A stretch of DNA of 33,855 nt from Sulfurimonas sp. (lineage in GTDB: Bacteria > Campylobacterota > Campylobacteria > Campylobacterales > Sulfurimonadaceae), in NCBI GenBank assembly GCA_027082875.1, contig JALWTK010000202.1, positions 1 to 33,855 on the forward strand. The letters are read 5' to 3'. The notes under the pieces were generated by a model that saw only the letters and a list, made by a program, of their open reading frames with translations, was not told where the DNA came from and searched no databases. The position numbers and the translations under genes are program-made. Below, piece after piece: positions 18,905-27,277 of this stretch. Every line of letters starts with the position of its first letter. Within the stretch, counting starts at the first letter, position 1.

Positions 18905-20093
18905 GCTCACTAAAGTAGTAGCCCTGAGAGTAGTCTATTCCAAGAGCTTTGACTCTATTTTGCACCTCTTCGTTATGTATAAACTCTGCAATAATTTTAA
19001 TACCACTGCGTCTGCAGATCATAATAATCGCATCGACAATTACCTGACTCTTTTCATCATCTATGATATTTTTTATAAATGCACCATCTATTTTTACATA
19101 GTCTGGATGAACTTCTAATAGGCGTGACATATTAGAGTTTTGTGCACCAAAATCATCTATAGCTATTTTAAAGCCCTTCTCTCGCAAAGAGTTTATCTGA
19201 TTGAGTATCACTGCTTTTTCAAGGCTCTCTATCTCCTCTAAAATTTCTAATACAACACGAGAGGGGTCTATATTATATTTGCTAACATTTTTAAGAAGAT
19301 ACTCTTCTAAATAATCTTCTATAAGGTCTTCAGCAGTAATATTAAGAGAAAATTCATACTCATTGTCACTAAATATTTTAAAACTTTGGGAGATAAGTGC
19401 CTTTGTAACATGGGAAAGATTTCCTGTCATTTTTGCAGCATTCATAAAAAAGTATGGAGAGATAATAGTCTCTTCATCTCGTAGGCGTGCTAAACACTCA
19501 TACTTCTCTATCTTCTGTGTATGGTTATTGACTATTGGCTGAAAGTAGGCGATGATATCTTCATTAGATACAGCATCTTTTATTTTTGTTATCCAGTAGA
19601 TATTTTCTTGCTCTTTTTGGATGTACTCTGAGTTTGCATCAAAAATTTTATAATTGTTTTTTTTACAGACTCGCAGTTCATTTATAGCAAGTTCTGAATG
19701 AGAGAGATTTATAAGACCAGAACCATGTGAAATGCCAATGCTCAAAGAGATTTTTAGTTCAATGTCATTTTCTAGAGTAATCTCTGTATGCGAGAAAAAA
19801 GAGAGTATAGACTCTGCTACTTCAGCAATACTAACAAGGTTATAGTGAGTGTAGTCCAATAAGACAAACTTATCAGAGTAAAAATGATAGAGTCTAGAAC
19901 TAGGAGGTTTTATATGGTTTACATACTCAACAAATATTTTTAAAAGCTCATTACCAGCTTCATAGCCATAACCGTAATTCACATTTGAAAAGTTATCAAT
20001 ATTGAGTACAAAACAGGTGACAGGCTGGTTTTTTTTCAGCTCTTCTTCTAAATCTTGGTTAGTGCCTATATCCATATCTTTATATATAGTCAT
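18879..20093 (-). CDS. Degenerate GGDEF plus EAL-domain protein
   Basis: Soluble 404-aa protein. The GGDEF half is broken: FYSDKF (residues 73-76 in place of GGDE) cannot be a normal cyclase site. The EAL half has ECL (199-201) instead of EAL but keeps the residues expected for metal binding and catalysis: E199, N in SLNITAEDL, E in LEILEE, the pair D313-D314 in AIDDFG, K in VKIDG, E in IIAEF, Q in SQGYYF. Loop 6 is altered (DDFGAQNSN rather than DDFGTGYSS). It could be an active phosphodiesterase or a c-di-GMP receptor. AAGGA from the upstream gene's end serves as ribosome-binding site. Last gene of the mutS-flgH run, and overlaps the convergent GGDEF-EAL gene. Confidence 0.9.
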   Translation of the reverse strand: MTIYKDMDIGTNQDLEEELKKNQPVTCFVLNIDNFSNVNYGYGYEAGNELLKIFVEYVNHIKPPSSRLYHFYSDKFVLLDYTHYNLVSIAEVAESILSFFSHTEITLENDIELKISLSIGISHGSGLINLSHSELAINELRVCKKNNYKIFDANSEYIQKEQENIYWITKIKDAVSNEDIIAYFQPIVNNHTQKIEKYECLARLRDEETIISPYFFMNAAKMTGNLSHVTKALISQSFKIFSDNEYEFSLNITAEDLIEDYLEEYLLKNVSKYNIDPSRVVLEILEEIESLEKAVILNQINSLREKGFKIAIDDFGAQNSNMSRLLEVHPDYVKIDGAFIKNIIDDEKSQVIVDAIIMICRRSGIKIIAEFIHNEEVQNRVKALGIDYSQGYYFSEPKPYLVSL

Positions 20094-20096
20094 GCA

Positions 20097-21509
20097 TCAA
20101 TCCTTTTGTAGCACTATAAAATGCTCTGGCTTTTTAAGCTTATACTTTGGCATACTCTGCCCAATGTTCGCATCAATATAAGTAGGATCTGCTATAAGAT
20201 AACGATGCATTCCATAGTGAACATTATCACCTCGCATAGGGATATTGAGCCCAGTTGCCATATGATCTTTATATTTTACTCCAACTACACTTATATGAAA
20301 CAGTTTTTGTACAAGAAAAGCAAAAAGTGTTGCACGATCTTCACAATCTGACTTATTATAATAGAGTGTTTCATAAGCAAACATTACCTTTTCACGACCA
20401 AATTGCTTTTGATCAGCTTCATAAACAAAGGCCTTTTGCACAAAGTGGAGTACAAAGTTGAGGGCTTCGCTCGCTTTTTTTCCATCAAGGTACTTTTTCA
20501 TTCCCTCTGCTATCTCACTACATGTTCTTTGGCTAAATGCAGCATTAAAATATATCTCATAGTCTGTTTGAGGATATGTAGCTAAAAAATCTATTAGATT
20601 TTTATCATAAGTATAAGAAAGGGGGTATTCTACCCCAAACTGACGAAAATGCACAGTTTTTGAATGCGTATCCTCTTGAAAACTTGGAAGAGTTTTTAGT
20701 GAAAGATCAAGTGCTTTATTTGCCCCAGGGTACTCTTGTTTATATGTATATACTCGTGGCTGTTTTCCCATAGCATAGCTACTGAGCAAATAATATTTTT
20801 TGTCTGCAAAGCTATATCTACTTGTTGCATAAATTATCTGTTTAGTCCAGTGAAGCAAAACAACGTGTTTGTTACTAAGTCCTACTTTCACATCATAGCC
20901 CAGTTTATTGAGTATAACCCATATATAAAGTCTCTGTTCATCTCTCTTGGTATAGAGTTTTTCTGCTATTTGTTTAACAAGTAAGTACTCTCCCCAATCA
21001 TTTAATGCTAATTCACTAGTGATTTTCTTTATATCACGAAGCGAATCTTCATACTCAGAGTGTACAAGCACATCAAAAAAGCTGACTATGCCAGTTTGAT
21101 TTTGGGGATAAAACTGTGCACTTTTTATATTTAAATCAACATTCAGAGATATCTTCTGTCCAAAGTAGAAAAGATGAAGATTTTGACTACTCTTATCCAG
21201 AGAGAGACTCTTTTGTTTCTGTTCTGCTTTAGGAAGTAATATATTTATAAGAGGCCCAACACTTTTAATCTTTCTTTGCGCTGTTTTTTCTGTATGTTTT
21301 GGTTTAGGCTTTTCATAAAAGTTTTGTGTTTGCTTCGCTGAATACTCCTGCCACGAGGAGTGTAAATACTTACTAAATTCTTTATCTTTTACATCTTTAT
21401 AATGTGTAAAAGAGCTACTTTGTGTGCGCTTAAAGTCTTCAAAACTTTTAGCAAAAAGTGTAGAACTTATTAAAAAGAAAAGTAAACTAGAAAGGCCAAA
21501 CAGCCTCAA
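20097..21509 (-). CDS. Exported transglutaminase-like cysteine protein
   Basis: Protein of about 470 aa. The track start (21584) would overlap flgH by 98 bases and hide the signal peptide. I prefer a TTG at 21509, preceded by GGGGAA, giving MRLFGLSSLLFFLISSTLFAKSF, a textbook signal peptide, with only a 23-base overlap. The C-terminal third is transglutaminase-like: Cys389 in NKSDCEDRATLFAFL, His416 in KDHMATGLNIP, Asp441 in YLIADPTYID (numbering from the TTG), a complete Cys-His-Asp triad. The middle is beta-rich and unrecognised. It is probably periplasmic or surface-linked, perhaps acting as peptidase or crosslinker. Placement between flgH and an EAL-domain gene hints at an envelope or motility role; substrate unknown. 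Confidence 0.85.
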   Translation of the reverse strand: MRLFGLSSLLFFLISSTLFAKSFEDFKRTQSSSFTHYKDVKDKEFSKYLHSSWQEYSAKQTQNFYEKPKPKHTEKTAQRKIKSVGPLINILLPKAEQKQKSLSLDKSSQNLHLFYFGQKISLNVDLNIKSAQFYPQNQTGIVSFFDVLVHSEYEDSLRDIKKITSELALNDWGEYLLVKQIAEKLYTKRDEQRLYIWVILNKLGYDVKVGLSNKHVVLLHWTKQIIYATSRYSFADKKYYLLSSYAMGKQPRVYTYKQEYPGANKALDLSLKTLPSFQEDTHSKTVHFRQFGVEYPLSYTYDKNLIDFLATYPQTDYEIYFNAAFSQRTCSEIAEGMKKYLDGKKASEALNFVLHFVQKAFVYEADQKQFGREKVMFAYETLYYNKSDCEDRATLFAFLVQKLFHISVVGVKYKDHMATGLNIPMRGDNVHYGMHRYLIADPTYIDANIGQSMPKYKLKKPEHFIVLQKD

Positions 21510-22239
21510 TAAGTTTTGTTCCCCATCCCTGTTTTGTTGCACGATCAACATCCCCTTCTGTTTTATACAAAATTTTTGCATCACTCATCTGTGCTGAGTT
21601 TATCTTATTGTTTTGATCTATATCATAGGGGCTAATAACACCACTAATTTGAATAATTTGCTTCTGATCATCAATAAGTATCTCACGTCGTCCTGAGATA
21701 AAATAATTTCCATTTTTTAAAATTTTCACAACACGAGCAGAGACGGTAGTTGTAAAACTCGCATCTTTTGTTGCTGATCCTTGACCTTTATAATTACTTG
21801 TAGAATTGGACTTAAATCCTATGTCTGTAAAGCCATTAGCCTTAGAAATAGCCTTATTTGTACCACCATTTGCACCACCTAGTGTACTAAATGTACCACC
21901 ACCAAGAGCAATAGCATCAGACTCGGATAACTGTTTTGCTCCTGTATTTGAGCTTTTTGCAGTCTCTGAGATAACTACAGTCACAATATCATTTACATTC
22001 ATAGCCTTATGATCAGAAAAGAGTGGATTTTCACCCTGACCAAAAATACTCCCTGTAGATGTGAAGTTCTGTCTCTCTTCACGGGCAGGCATCTGCTCCA
22101 CATACTTTGGTGGTTCAAAGTTCATCTCAGGATCACTTAAACCTGCAGTACAGCCACTTAAAGAGAGTATAGCTAAATATAACATAAAAGAAGTAAGTAT
22201 TGTATTTTTCATATCTCTTAATAGCAATTTTAGTTCCAT
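21487..22239 (-). CDS. flgH: Flagellar L-ring protein FlgH
   Basis: Outer-membrane lipoprotein that forms the L ring of the flagellar basal body, ~250 aa. The lipoprotein signal is LAILSLSGC (Cys30). FlgH features: SIFGQGENPLFSDHKAMNVNDIVTVVISETAKSSN, the Gly/Ser/Thr-rich centre, TTTVSARVVKILKNGNYFISGRREILIDDQKQIIQISGVISPYDI, and a C-terminal WGTKLIEAVWPF. The second Met (22212) would give a more compact signal peptide (MKNTILTSFML...), but AAGAGG lies just before the first ATG; both are possible. No other flagellar genes are in the window, so the L ring is encoded apart from the P-ring/hook genes. Confidence 0.96.
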   Translation of the reverse strand: MELKLLLRDMKNTILTSFMLYLAILSLSGCTAGLSDPEMNFEPPKYVEQMPAREERQNFTSTGSIFGQGENPLFSDHKAMNVNDIVTVVISETAKSSNTGAKQLSESDAIALGGGTFSTLGGANGGTNKAISKANGFTDIGFKSNSTSNYKGQGSATKDASFTTTVSARVVKILKNGNYFISGRREILIDDQKQIIQISGVISPYDIDQNNKINSAQMSDAKILYKTEGDVDRATKQGWGTKLIEAVWPF

Positions 22240-22247
22240 AACACCTC

Positions 22248-22478
22248 TTAATCTGTAAATTCTAAAGAGTATTCATGGGTATTATAAAAAAGGATCATCA
22301 CTCCTAAAATCACTACTATGCGGGAGTATTTATCCTGCATAGGTGCTGGTCGGTACTGCTCTAATTTCTGTGAGAAATGCCCCACTATATCTAAAAAAGC
22401 TATCCAAGCTTGTGCTCCAATAGAGGAGACGAAAAGCATAAATGCTAAAAGTTTTACCATCTCTAAAACACCATCCAT
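22248..22478 (-). CDS. Small two-helix membrane protein, unknown function
   Basis: Protein of 76 aa with two predicted transmembrane segments (about residues 7-30 and 52-66) joined by a polar loop containing EQYRPAPMQDKYSR. The start is well supported: the mutS stop codon TAA is embedded in TAAGGAG, a strong Shine-Dalgarno six bases before this ATG, which implies translational coupling to mutS. flgH begins eight bases after its stop. I do not recognise the family. Its fixed position between mutS and flgH would be worth testing in relatives. Confidence 0.8.
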   Translation of the reverse strand: MDGVLEMVKLLAFMLFVSSIGAQAWIAFLDIVGHFSQKLEQYRPAPMQDKYSRIVVILGVMILFYNTHEYSLEFTD

Positions 22479-22487
22479 ACCTACTCC

Positions 22488-25400
22488 TTACCAATCATCA
22501 AGAACGAAACCTTTTGGCTCTTCCTCGACCTCTTTTATCTCTATATCTTCATTTATCTCAGGCTCTTGCACTTTTGTGACCTCAGGTCTGCTCATCTGCT
22601 CTTCAAACTTCAACTCGAGACCCTTACTTGTCATCACAAAGCCATTGACTTGAAGTTTTCCCTCATGTATGAGCTTGTGATGCTCTTTACACAAAGGTAT
22701 AAGGTTGTGCTTATTGTCTTTATGAAAATGCCCGATAAATCCAGCTTCATCTGCTAAACTACGTTGAGAGATATGATGCACATCCTCAGCAATAGCACCA
22801 CAGATGATACACTTCGTAACATAAAGCTCTTTGTTATACTTACTCGTTTTTTTCTTCACTAAAAGTTCTAACTCATCAAAGTCATTTGATAAACGCTTAC
22901 GGATGGCATTTGCCTCTTCTAAAAACTCACTATCCATGTGTAGAGACTTTGCAAACTCAAGTCCATAGATACTACTACCACTTCCAGCTTGAAGTACACG
23001 GTTAAAGACTAAGGTATCTTTTTCTTCATCATACTCTACACTAAGATGTAGGTCTACGACATTATCAAGTGTAGTTATCTCTTGCATCGTTGAGAGCTGG
23101 TGCAAGTGTGTCGCAAAGAGGAAAAGACAACGAGTATTTGCAAGTTTTTTGATAGCTGATGCAACTATAGCAACACCTGAGAGTGTCTCTGTTCCATGGC
23201 TTATCTCATCCCCTAAAACTAGAGAACGAGTAGTTGCACGGTTAAAGATGTTTTTGAGTTCAAGCATCTCTACAGCAAAAGTAGAGAGCCCTTTTGCAAG
23301 GTTGTCTTTAGAGACTATGCGAGTAAAAAGCGAATCAAAAATACTAAACTTCATCACAGCAGCACTCACAAAAAATCCAGACTGTGCCATAAGAGTAGCA
23401 ATCCCTATACTCTTCATAAGAGAGGATTTTCCACTTGAGTTTATCCCATAAAGAAGCACACCGTTGATATCATGTCCATCATGAACACCCACTTCAAGCA
23501 TAACTGTTTCAGGATGAGGCAAGTCCATATACTCACGATTTCCCATCACTATGTCATTTGGTACATAGAGTCCACCTCTCTCTTGTACCTCTATGAGAGG
23601 GTGTCGAAGTTGCATGATCTGCATAAAGTTCTCATTCTCTTTCACCTCAACGATTGTAGGGCGAGAGTGCTTGTATGTTTGAGCTACTTTTGAGGAGCTT
23701 ACCCCTACATCAAGATCAGAGACATAGGCTATAACTCTGTCAAAAAGAAGGGAGTATCTGCGTTCATAAAGTGTTTGAAGGTTTATGTACTTCTCTTTAA
23801 CAAGAGTCACTATCTTTCGACGGTTTTTCATGATCTTATCTGAGAGTTCATCAGTAAATGTAGAGGTAATTTTCACAGAGTTTGTCAATTTTTTGACATT
23901 GTAACTAAGAAAAAACTCCTCTTGTTTAAACGCACTCTCTATGAGAGAGTAGCGGTTTTTTGAAAGAGAGATATAGTAACCCTCTTTCTCTAAAAGTCCA
24001 AGTGTAACAAGTCGGTTAGAGCTTCCGGCGTTTACAGACTCTAGTAAACCTTCTATTCGTTTCATGATGTCCTTAAATGCCACCAACATCACACTATTTT
24101 CTTTGACAAGTGTATCTATAGATTCATCTACACCACTCATCAAAAAGTTCTCATCTACTGTGTTGTTTGTAAAACGACGAGAGACATCAAGATCTATGCT
24201 TTTGCTTATATCACGAAGAAACTCTTCAACTTCACTCTCATGAAAAGGTGTCTTTTGGATTTTGTGTTTTTTGACATAGAGCATTAACTCTTTAACTGCG
24301 AGCATTGAGTCATAAACATGATTCATCTCAAAAGGATGAAGTCGACCTAAGTTAAGTCGGCGTGAGAGTCGCTCTAAGTCATAAACACCACGCATCATCT
24401 CATCGAGATAACGAACATGCGAAGAGACTCGCTCTATAAGGTTATAACGGCGATTAAGCTCCACCTCTTCCATAATAGGGTTAAGCAGACGCTCTTTAAG
24501 CAGACGCCGACCGATGGCAGTAGCACTACGGTCTAACATCTTAAGGAGTGTAAACTCTCTTCTATCTTTAGAGATGATGCCCATCTGCTCTAAGGCATTG
24601 TTTCCAAGGTACATAAAACGGCGATTATCTATCAAACGCGGCATAGACATCTTCTGTACTATGTGGTAGTCATGCTCGATGACAAAGTGAATAAGTATCG
24701 CGAGCGATTCTGTTATCATAGGAGAGCGTTCTAAGTCAAGATGCTCTATAGGCGAGAGCAAAGACTGTATCTGATAGACCTCCCCAAAGAGTCTGTTTTG
24801 AAACTCTATCCTTGGTCTTTGGTTATTCACTGCATAGTGGTAGTGTTCTGGTATCTCTAAGTACTGCATCACATGGCGTTGGTCATCTATGCCATCTAAG
24901 AAAGTAACAACTATCTCACTTGTTCTATAGACATTCAGGAGATTAAAAACCTCATCAAGGGCATAAGAGGGGTCTTCACTTGTGGAGTGTGTCTCATACA
25001 TCCAAGTCTTTCCAGTGGTGACATCTATGGCAGAGTAACCCACACTATAAATCCCACGGTACTTATCTATGGCAAGAGAGACTATATAGTTATCATCATT
25101 ATCTACAATATGCTCAAAGTTTGTTCCAGGGGAGACAATTTGAGCTATATAACGGCTTATTTTTGGAGGATTACCCTTTTGTTTCACAACTATAACCGTG
25201 TACTTCTGCTCTTGTATAAGTCTGTTTAGATAGCGTTCAAAGGAGACAGCAGGAACACCTGCTAAAAGTGGGTTTCTATCAGAATTTTCTATGATATTTT
25301 TGTTTTTCTTTGTAAGCTGGATGTTGAGGAGTTCGGCTATCTCTTTAGCCTTCCCTATCTGCTCCTCATCGTTGTTGACCTCATAGACCTCATAAAAAGT

Positions 25401-25529
25401 ACCTATCTCCATAAAGACAACAGTATCGCTTCCATACTTCTCTTCAAAGTGGCGTTGTAGATCAAAATAGGTCTGGGTGAGCAGTCGCTCTTTGTTATTG
25501 AGCATATTGCTTACATCGGAGATTTTCAT
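22488..25529 (-). CDS. mutS: MutS7-type mismatch repair protein with C-terminal HNH nuclease
   Basis: MutS homologue of 1013 aa. N-terminal mismatch-recognition domain with the Phe-x-Glu motif ([11 protein letters not shown], near residue 43). Long core/lever/clamp region. ATPase: Walker [14 protein letters not shown] (about 695), Walker [15 protein letters not shown], and [11 protein letters not shown]. After the ATPase comes an HNH nuclease (about residues 905-955): CIICG, DVHHIS, and [17 protein letters not shown]. This mismatch-recognition plus HNH architecture is the MutS7 subfamily, known from Campylobacterota and octocoral mitochondria; it is thought to nick DNA without a separate MutL. 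AGAGG precedes ATG, three bases after the J-domain gene stop. Its stop forms the ribosome-binding site of the next gene. Confidence 0.95.
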   Translation of the reverse strand: MKISDVSNMLNNKERLLTQTYFDLQRHFEEKYGSDTVVFMEIGTFYEVYEVNNDEEQIGKAKEIAELLNIQLTKKNKNIIENSDRNPLLAGVPAVSFERYLNRLIQEQKYTVIVVKQKGNPPKISRYIAQIVSPGTNFEHIVDNDDNYIVSLAIDKYRGIYSVGYSAIDVTTGKTWMYETHSTSEDPSYALDEVFNLLNVYRTSEIVVTFLDGIDDQRHVMQYLEIPEHYHYAVNNQRPRIEFQNRLFGEVYQIQSLLSPIEHLDLERSPMITESLAILIHFVIEHDYHIVQKMSMPRLIDNRRFMYLGNNALEQMGIISKDRREFTLLKMLDRSATAIGRRLLKERLLNPIMEEVELNRRYNLIERVSSHVRYLDEMMRGVYDLERLSRRLNLGRLHPFEMNHVYDSMLAVKELMLYVKKHKIQKTPFHESEVEEFLRDISKSIDLDVSRRFTNNTVDENFLMSGVDESIDTLVKENSVMLVAFKDIMKRIEGLLESVNAGSSNRLVTLGLLEKEGYYISLSKNRYSLIESAFKQEEFFLSYNVKKLTNSVKITSTFTDELSDKIMKNRRKIVTLVKEKYINLQTLYERRYSLLFDRVIAYVSDLDVGVSSSKVAQTYKHSRPTIVEVKENENFMQIMQLRHPLIEVQERGGLYVPNDIVMGNREYMDLPHPETVMLEVGVHDGHDINGVLLYGINSSGKSSLMKSIGIATLMAQSGFFVSAAVMKFSIFDSLFTRIVSKDNLAKGLSTFAVEMLELKNIFNRATTRSLVLGDEISHGTETLSGVAIVASAIKKLANTRCLFLFATHLHQLSTMQEITTLDNVVDLHLSVEYDEEKDTLVFNRVLQAGSGSSIYGLEFAKSLHMDSEFLEEANAIRKRLSNDFDELELLVKKKTSKYNKELYVTKCIICGAIAEDVHHISQRSLADEAGFIGHFHKDNKHNLIPLCKEHHKLIHEGKLQVNGFVMTSKGLELKFEEQMSRPEVTKVQEPEINEDIEIKEVEEEPKGFVLDDW

Positions 25530-25532
25530 AAA

Positions 25533-26039
25533 CTAGCCTCTTGCCTCTTTTATAGCGGCATAAGCTTCGTTAAGTCTTTTTGTTTTTGCTTCTGAAAACT
25601 CAAGCATATCTTTGGGAAGTCCCTTGCTTACTAATGAATCGTAATGGTGTTCTTTCATCAAACGGCGATAATTTTTTTTCACAACTGAAAAGTCATCACT
25701 TTGGCTACACTCAAGTTCAGCATAATACTCTGCCATTTTATTTAGAGGTGTTTGGCGAACATACGAGTTACTACCACCCTGTCCAGAACTTGAGTAGTTT
25801 GTATAAGAGTAACTATACCCTCCCCCATTTTTACGAGCATTTTCGAAGTTTTTAAAAGCCTGTGCATACATAATCTTCAGACCAAGTAGCAAAAAGAAAT
25901 TGAAAGGAAAAAAGAGAACACGAGGTGCAAAGATCAAAAGAAAGATACCAATAACAACACTTCCAAAAACAAAGCCAAGCCATGTAACCTCTAGAAATAT
26001 TCCTAATGCTATTAATGCAAAACCAATTATTTTTTTCAT
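25533..26039 (-). CDS. Membrane J-domain-like protein with altered HPD motif
   Basis: Protein of 168 aa. The N-terminal ~58 residues are one or two hydrophobic segments (IIGFALIALGIFLEVTWLGFVFGSVVIGIFLLIF ... FNFFLLLGLKIMY). A Gly/Ser/Tyr-rich linker follows (GGGYSYSYTNYSSSGQGGSNSY). The C-terminal ~65 residues resemble the J domain of DjlA: YYAELECSQSDDFSVVKKNYRRLMKEHHYDSLVSKGLPKDMLEFSEAKTKRLNEAYAAIKE. The Hsp70-contacting HPD tripeptide reads HYD (132-134). AAGGAAG lies just before ATG. First gene of the mutS-flgH run, with its own TATAAT promoter. It is probably a membrane-tethered co-chaperone relative; whether it still stimulates DnaK is open. Confidence 0.85.
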   Translation of the reverse strand: MKKIIGFALIALGIFLEVTWLGFVFGSVVIGIFLLIFAPRVLFFPFNFFLLLGLKIMYAQAFKNFENARKNGGGYSYSYTNYSSSGQGGSNSYVRQTPLNKMAEYYAELECSQSDDFSVVKKNYRRLMKEHHYDSLVSKGLPKDMLEFSEAKTKRLNEAYAAIKEARG

Positions 26040-26062
26040 AAACTTCCTTATATTGTAAACGA

Positions 26063-26068
26063 ATTATA
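26063..26068 (-). promoter_or_regulatory. -10 box heading the J-domain/mutS/flgH run
   Basis: TAGCTATAATTCG on the minus strand, 23 bases before the J-domain gene ATG. It is the only clear promoter for the six tightly packed genes down to 18879. Confidence 0.5.
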
Positions 26069-26124
26069 GCTAAAGAAAATAACCATTTGAACTATTTATT
26101 TATAAAAATATTGGAATATTTTAA

Positions 26125-26254
26125 AATGGTGAAGATATTTCTGTGGGCTAGTAATATACTAGGTCATGCTGATGCTTCTATGACTCTTTAGATGTATGCT
26201 AAGTATAGAAAAAGGGATGATGTTAAAAGAGCTTCATTTCTCGGTGCTATATGA
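26125..26254 (+). pseudogene. Tyrosine integrase C-terminal remnant
   Basis: Plus-strand translation reads NGEDI (26125-26139), then after a frameshift LWASNILGHADASMTL, an in-frame TAG (26189), then MYAKYRKRDDVKRASFLGAI and TGA. LGHADASMTL-x-MYAKY is the conserved C-terminal box of tyrosine recombinases (the LGH motif, with the catalytic Tyr expected in MYAKY). The catalytic R-H-R part upstream is missing or unreadable, so the gene is dead. It lies 85 bases from the 3' end of tRNA-Asn, the classic integration position for such elements. The bases from 26255 to 26338 hold nothing else I recognise. Confidence 0.7.
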
Positions 26255-26338
26255 GTGCATATATGCTTAGTCACTTTAGGGGAACAGTAGCTAAATAAAT
26301 CAGTTGGAATATCAGTATTTATGGGGTTTAATTAAGTC

Positions 26339-26413
<75 letters not shown>

Positions 26414-26424
26414 ATGTGATTAGA

Positions 26425-26430
26425 ATTATA
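26425..26430 (-). promoter_or_regulatory. -10 box of tRNA-Asn
   Basis: TAGCTATAATTCT on the minus strand, 11 bases before the mature tRNA 5' end, lying between the glycosyltransferase stop and the tRNA. Confidence 0.5.
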
Positions 26431-26441
26431 GCTAATAAGAA

Positions 26442-27266
26442 TTAAACTAATCTAAATTCAGCTATTTTTTCTTCATAAGTTTTTATATCTTGTTTTCGTT
26501 TATGTTTTAAAGCACCTTTTAGTAGGAGTGTATACTTTTTAAGAAGTTCTTTTTCTATAAGTTCTCTCTTTTCCGGGATAAGATTTTCTTCATCCCTCAA
26601 AAGATTTTCAAGAGTAATTATGCGAAATCTATCCATGCCCCAATGCTTAAAACTGAGTTGATCTGCATGCCCTGCATATTTTTTGATGAGTTTTTTATCT
26701 ACTAATGCTATTGTACTTTTCAAACTTATTCGTAGCCAGAGGTCATAGTCTTCACACACTTCTAAAGCCTCATCAAACATACCTATAGACTTAAAAAGAT
26801 TTTTATGGATGAGTGATGATGAAGGGGCTATATTGCAATAGGAAAGATTTTCTGCAAAGGCATCTTTACCTATTTTTTTAAATTTTTTAGGAATCTTTAC
26901 ATTCATTCCATCTCTTATCCAAGTTTCATCTGTATAACTCATCAGTATAGTGCTATCTTCTTGATGAAATACCACTTGTTCTTCTAGTTTTGTAGGTAGC
27001 CACTCATCATCAGAGTCTAAAAAAGCAATCCATTCTGAACTTGTACTCTTTATACCTCTATTTCTTGCAGAAGAAACACCACTATTTTCTTGATATATAT
27101 ATATTACAGAGGGGAAATCACTTTGAATATCTCTAGTATTATCTGTTGAGCCATCATCAACAACTATGATTTCGATGGGTTTGTAAGTTTGAGAGAGTAC
27201 AGAATTTATCGCTCGAGAAAGAAGTGCATAACGGTTGTAAGTAGGAATAACAACCGTTATTTGCAT
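26442..27266 (-). CDS. GT2 family glycosyltransferase
   Basis: GT-A fold glycosyltransferase of 274 aa. The N-terminal nucleotide-sugar domain shows MQITVVIPTYNRYALLSRAINSVLSQTYKPIEIIVVDDGSTDNT, SGVSSARNRGI, and the DxD-type metal motif in WIAFLDSDDEWLPTKLEEQ. A later YCNIAPSSSLIHKNLF ... EVCEDYDLWLRIS is the usual acceptor/catalytic region, with the ED pair. No transmembrane helix, so it is cytoplasmic. It starts 11 bases after the mqnE stop with no clear Shine-Dalgarno, so it probably shares that transcript. It could build a surface glycan or the oligosaccharide used by the nearby pglB; the donor sugar is unknown. Confidence 0.93.
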   Translation of the reverse strand: MQITVVIPTYNRYALLSRAINSVLSQTYKPIEIIVVDDGSTDNTRDIQSDFPSVIYIYQENSGVSSARNRGIKSTSSEWIAFLDSDDEWLPTKLEEQVVFHQEDSTILMSYTDETWIRDGMNVKIPKKFKKIGKDAFAENLSYCNIAPSSSLIHKNLFKSIGMFDEALEVCEDYDLWLRISLKSTIALVDKKLIKKYAGHADQLSFKHWGMDRFRIITLENLLRDEENLIPEKRELIEKELLKKYTLLLKGALKHKRKQDIKTYEEKIAEFRLV

Positions 27267-27277
27267 TGTAGCATTTA

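Noticed and set aside
21510-21584. N-terminal extension of the transglutaminase-like ORF
   Set aside because: Would overlap flgH by 98 bases and bury the signal peptide; the TTG at 21509 fits better.
22318-22653. 111-aa plus-strand ORF across the mutS/small protein junction
   Set aside because: Antisense to two genes with good starts; Ser/Thr/Pro-rich shadow composition.
26255-26338. Possible small RNA or att repeat between the integrase scar and tRNA-Asn
   Set aside because: No stable hairpin with a T tail and no repeat of the tRNA 3' end could be found by eye.
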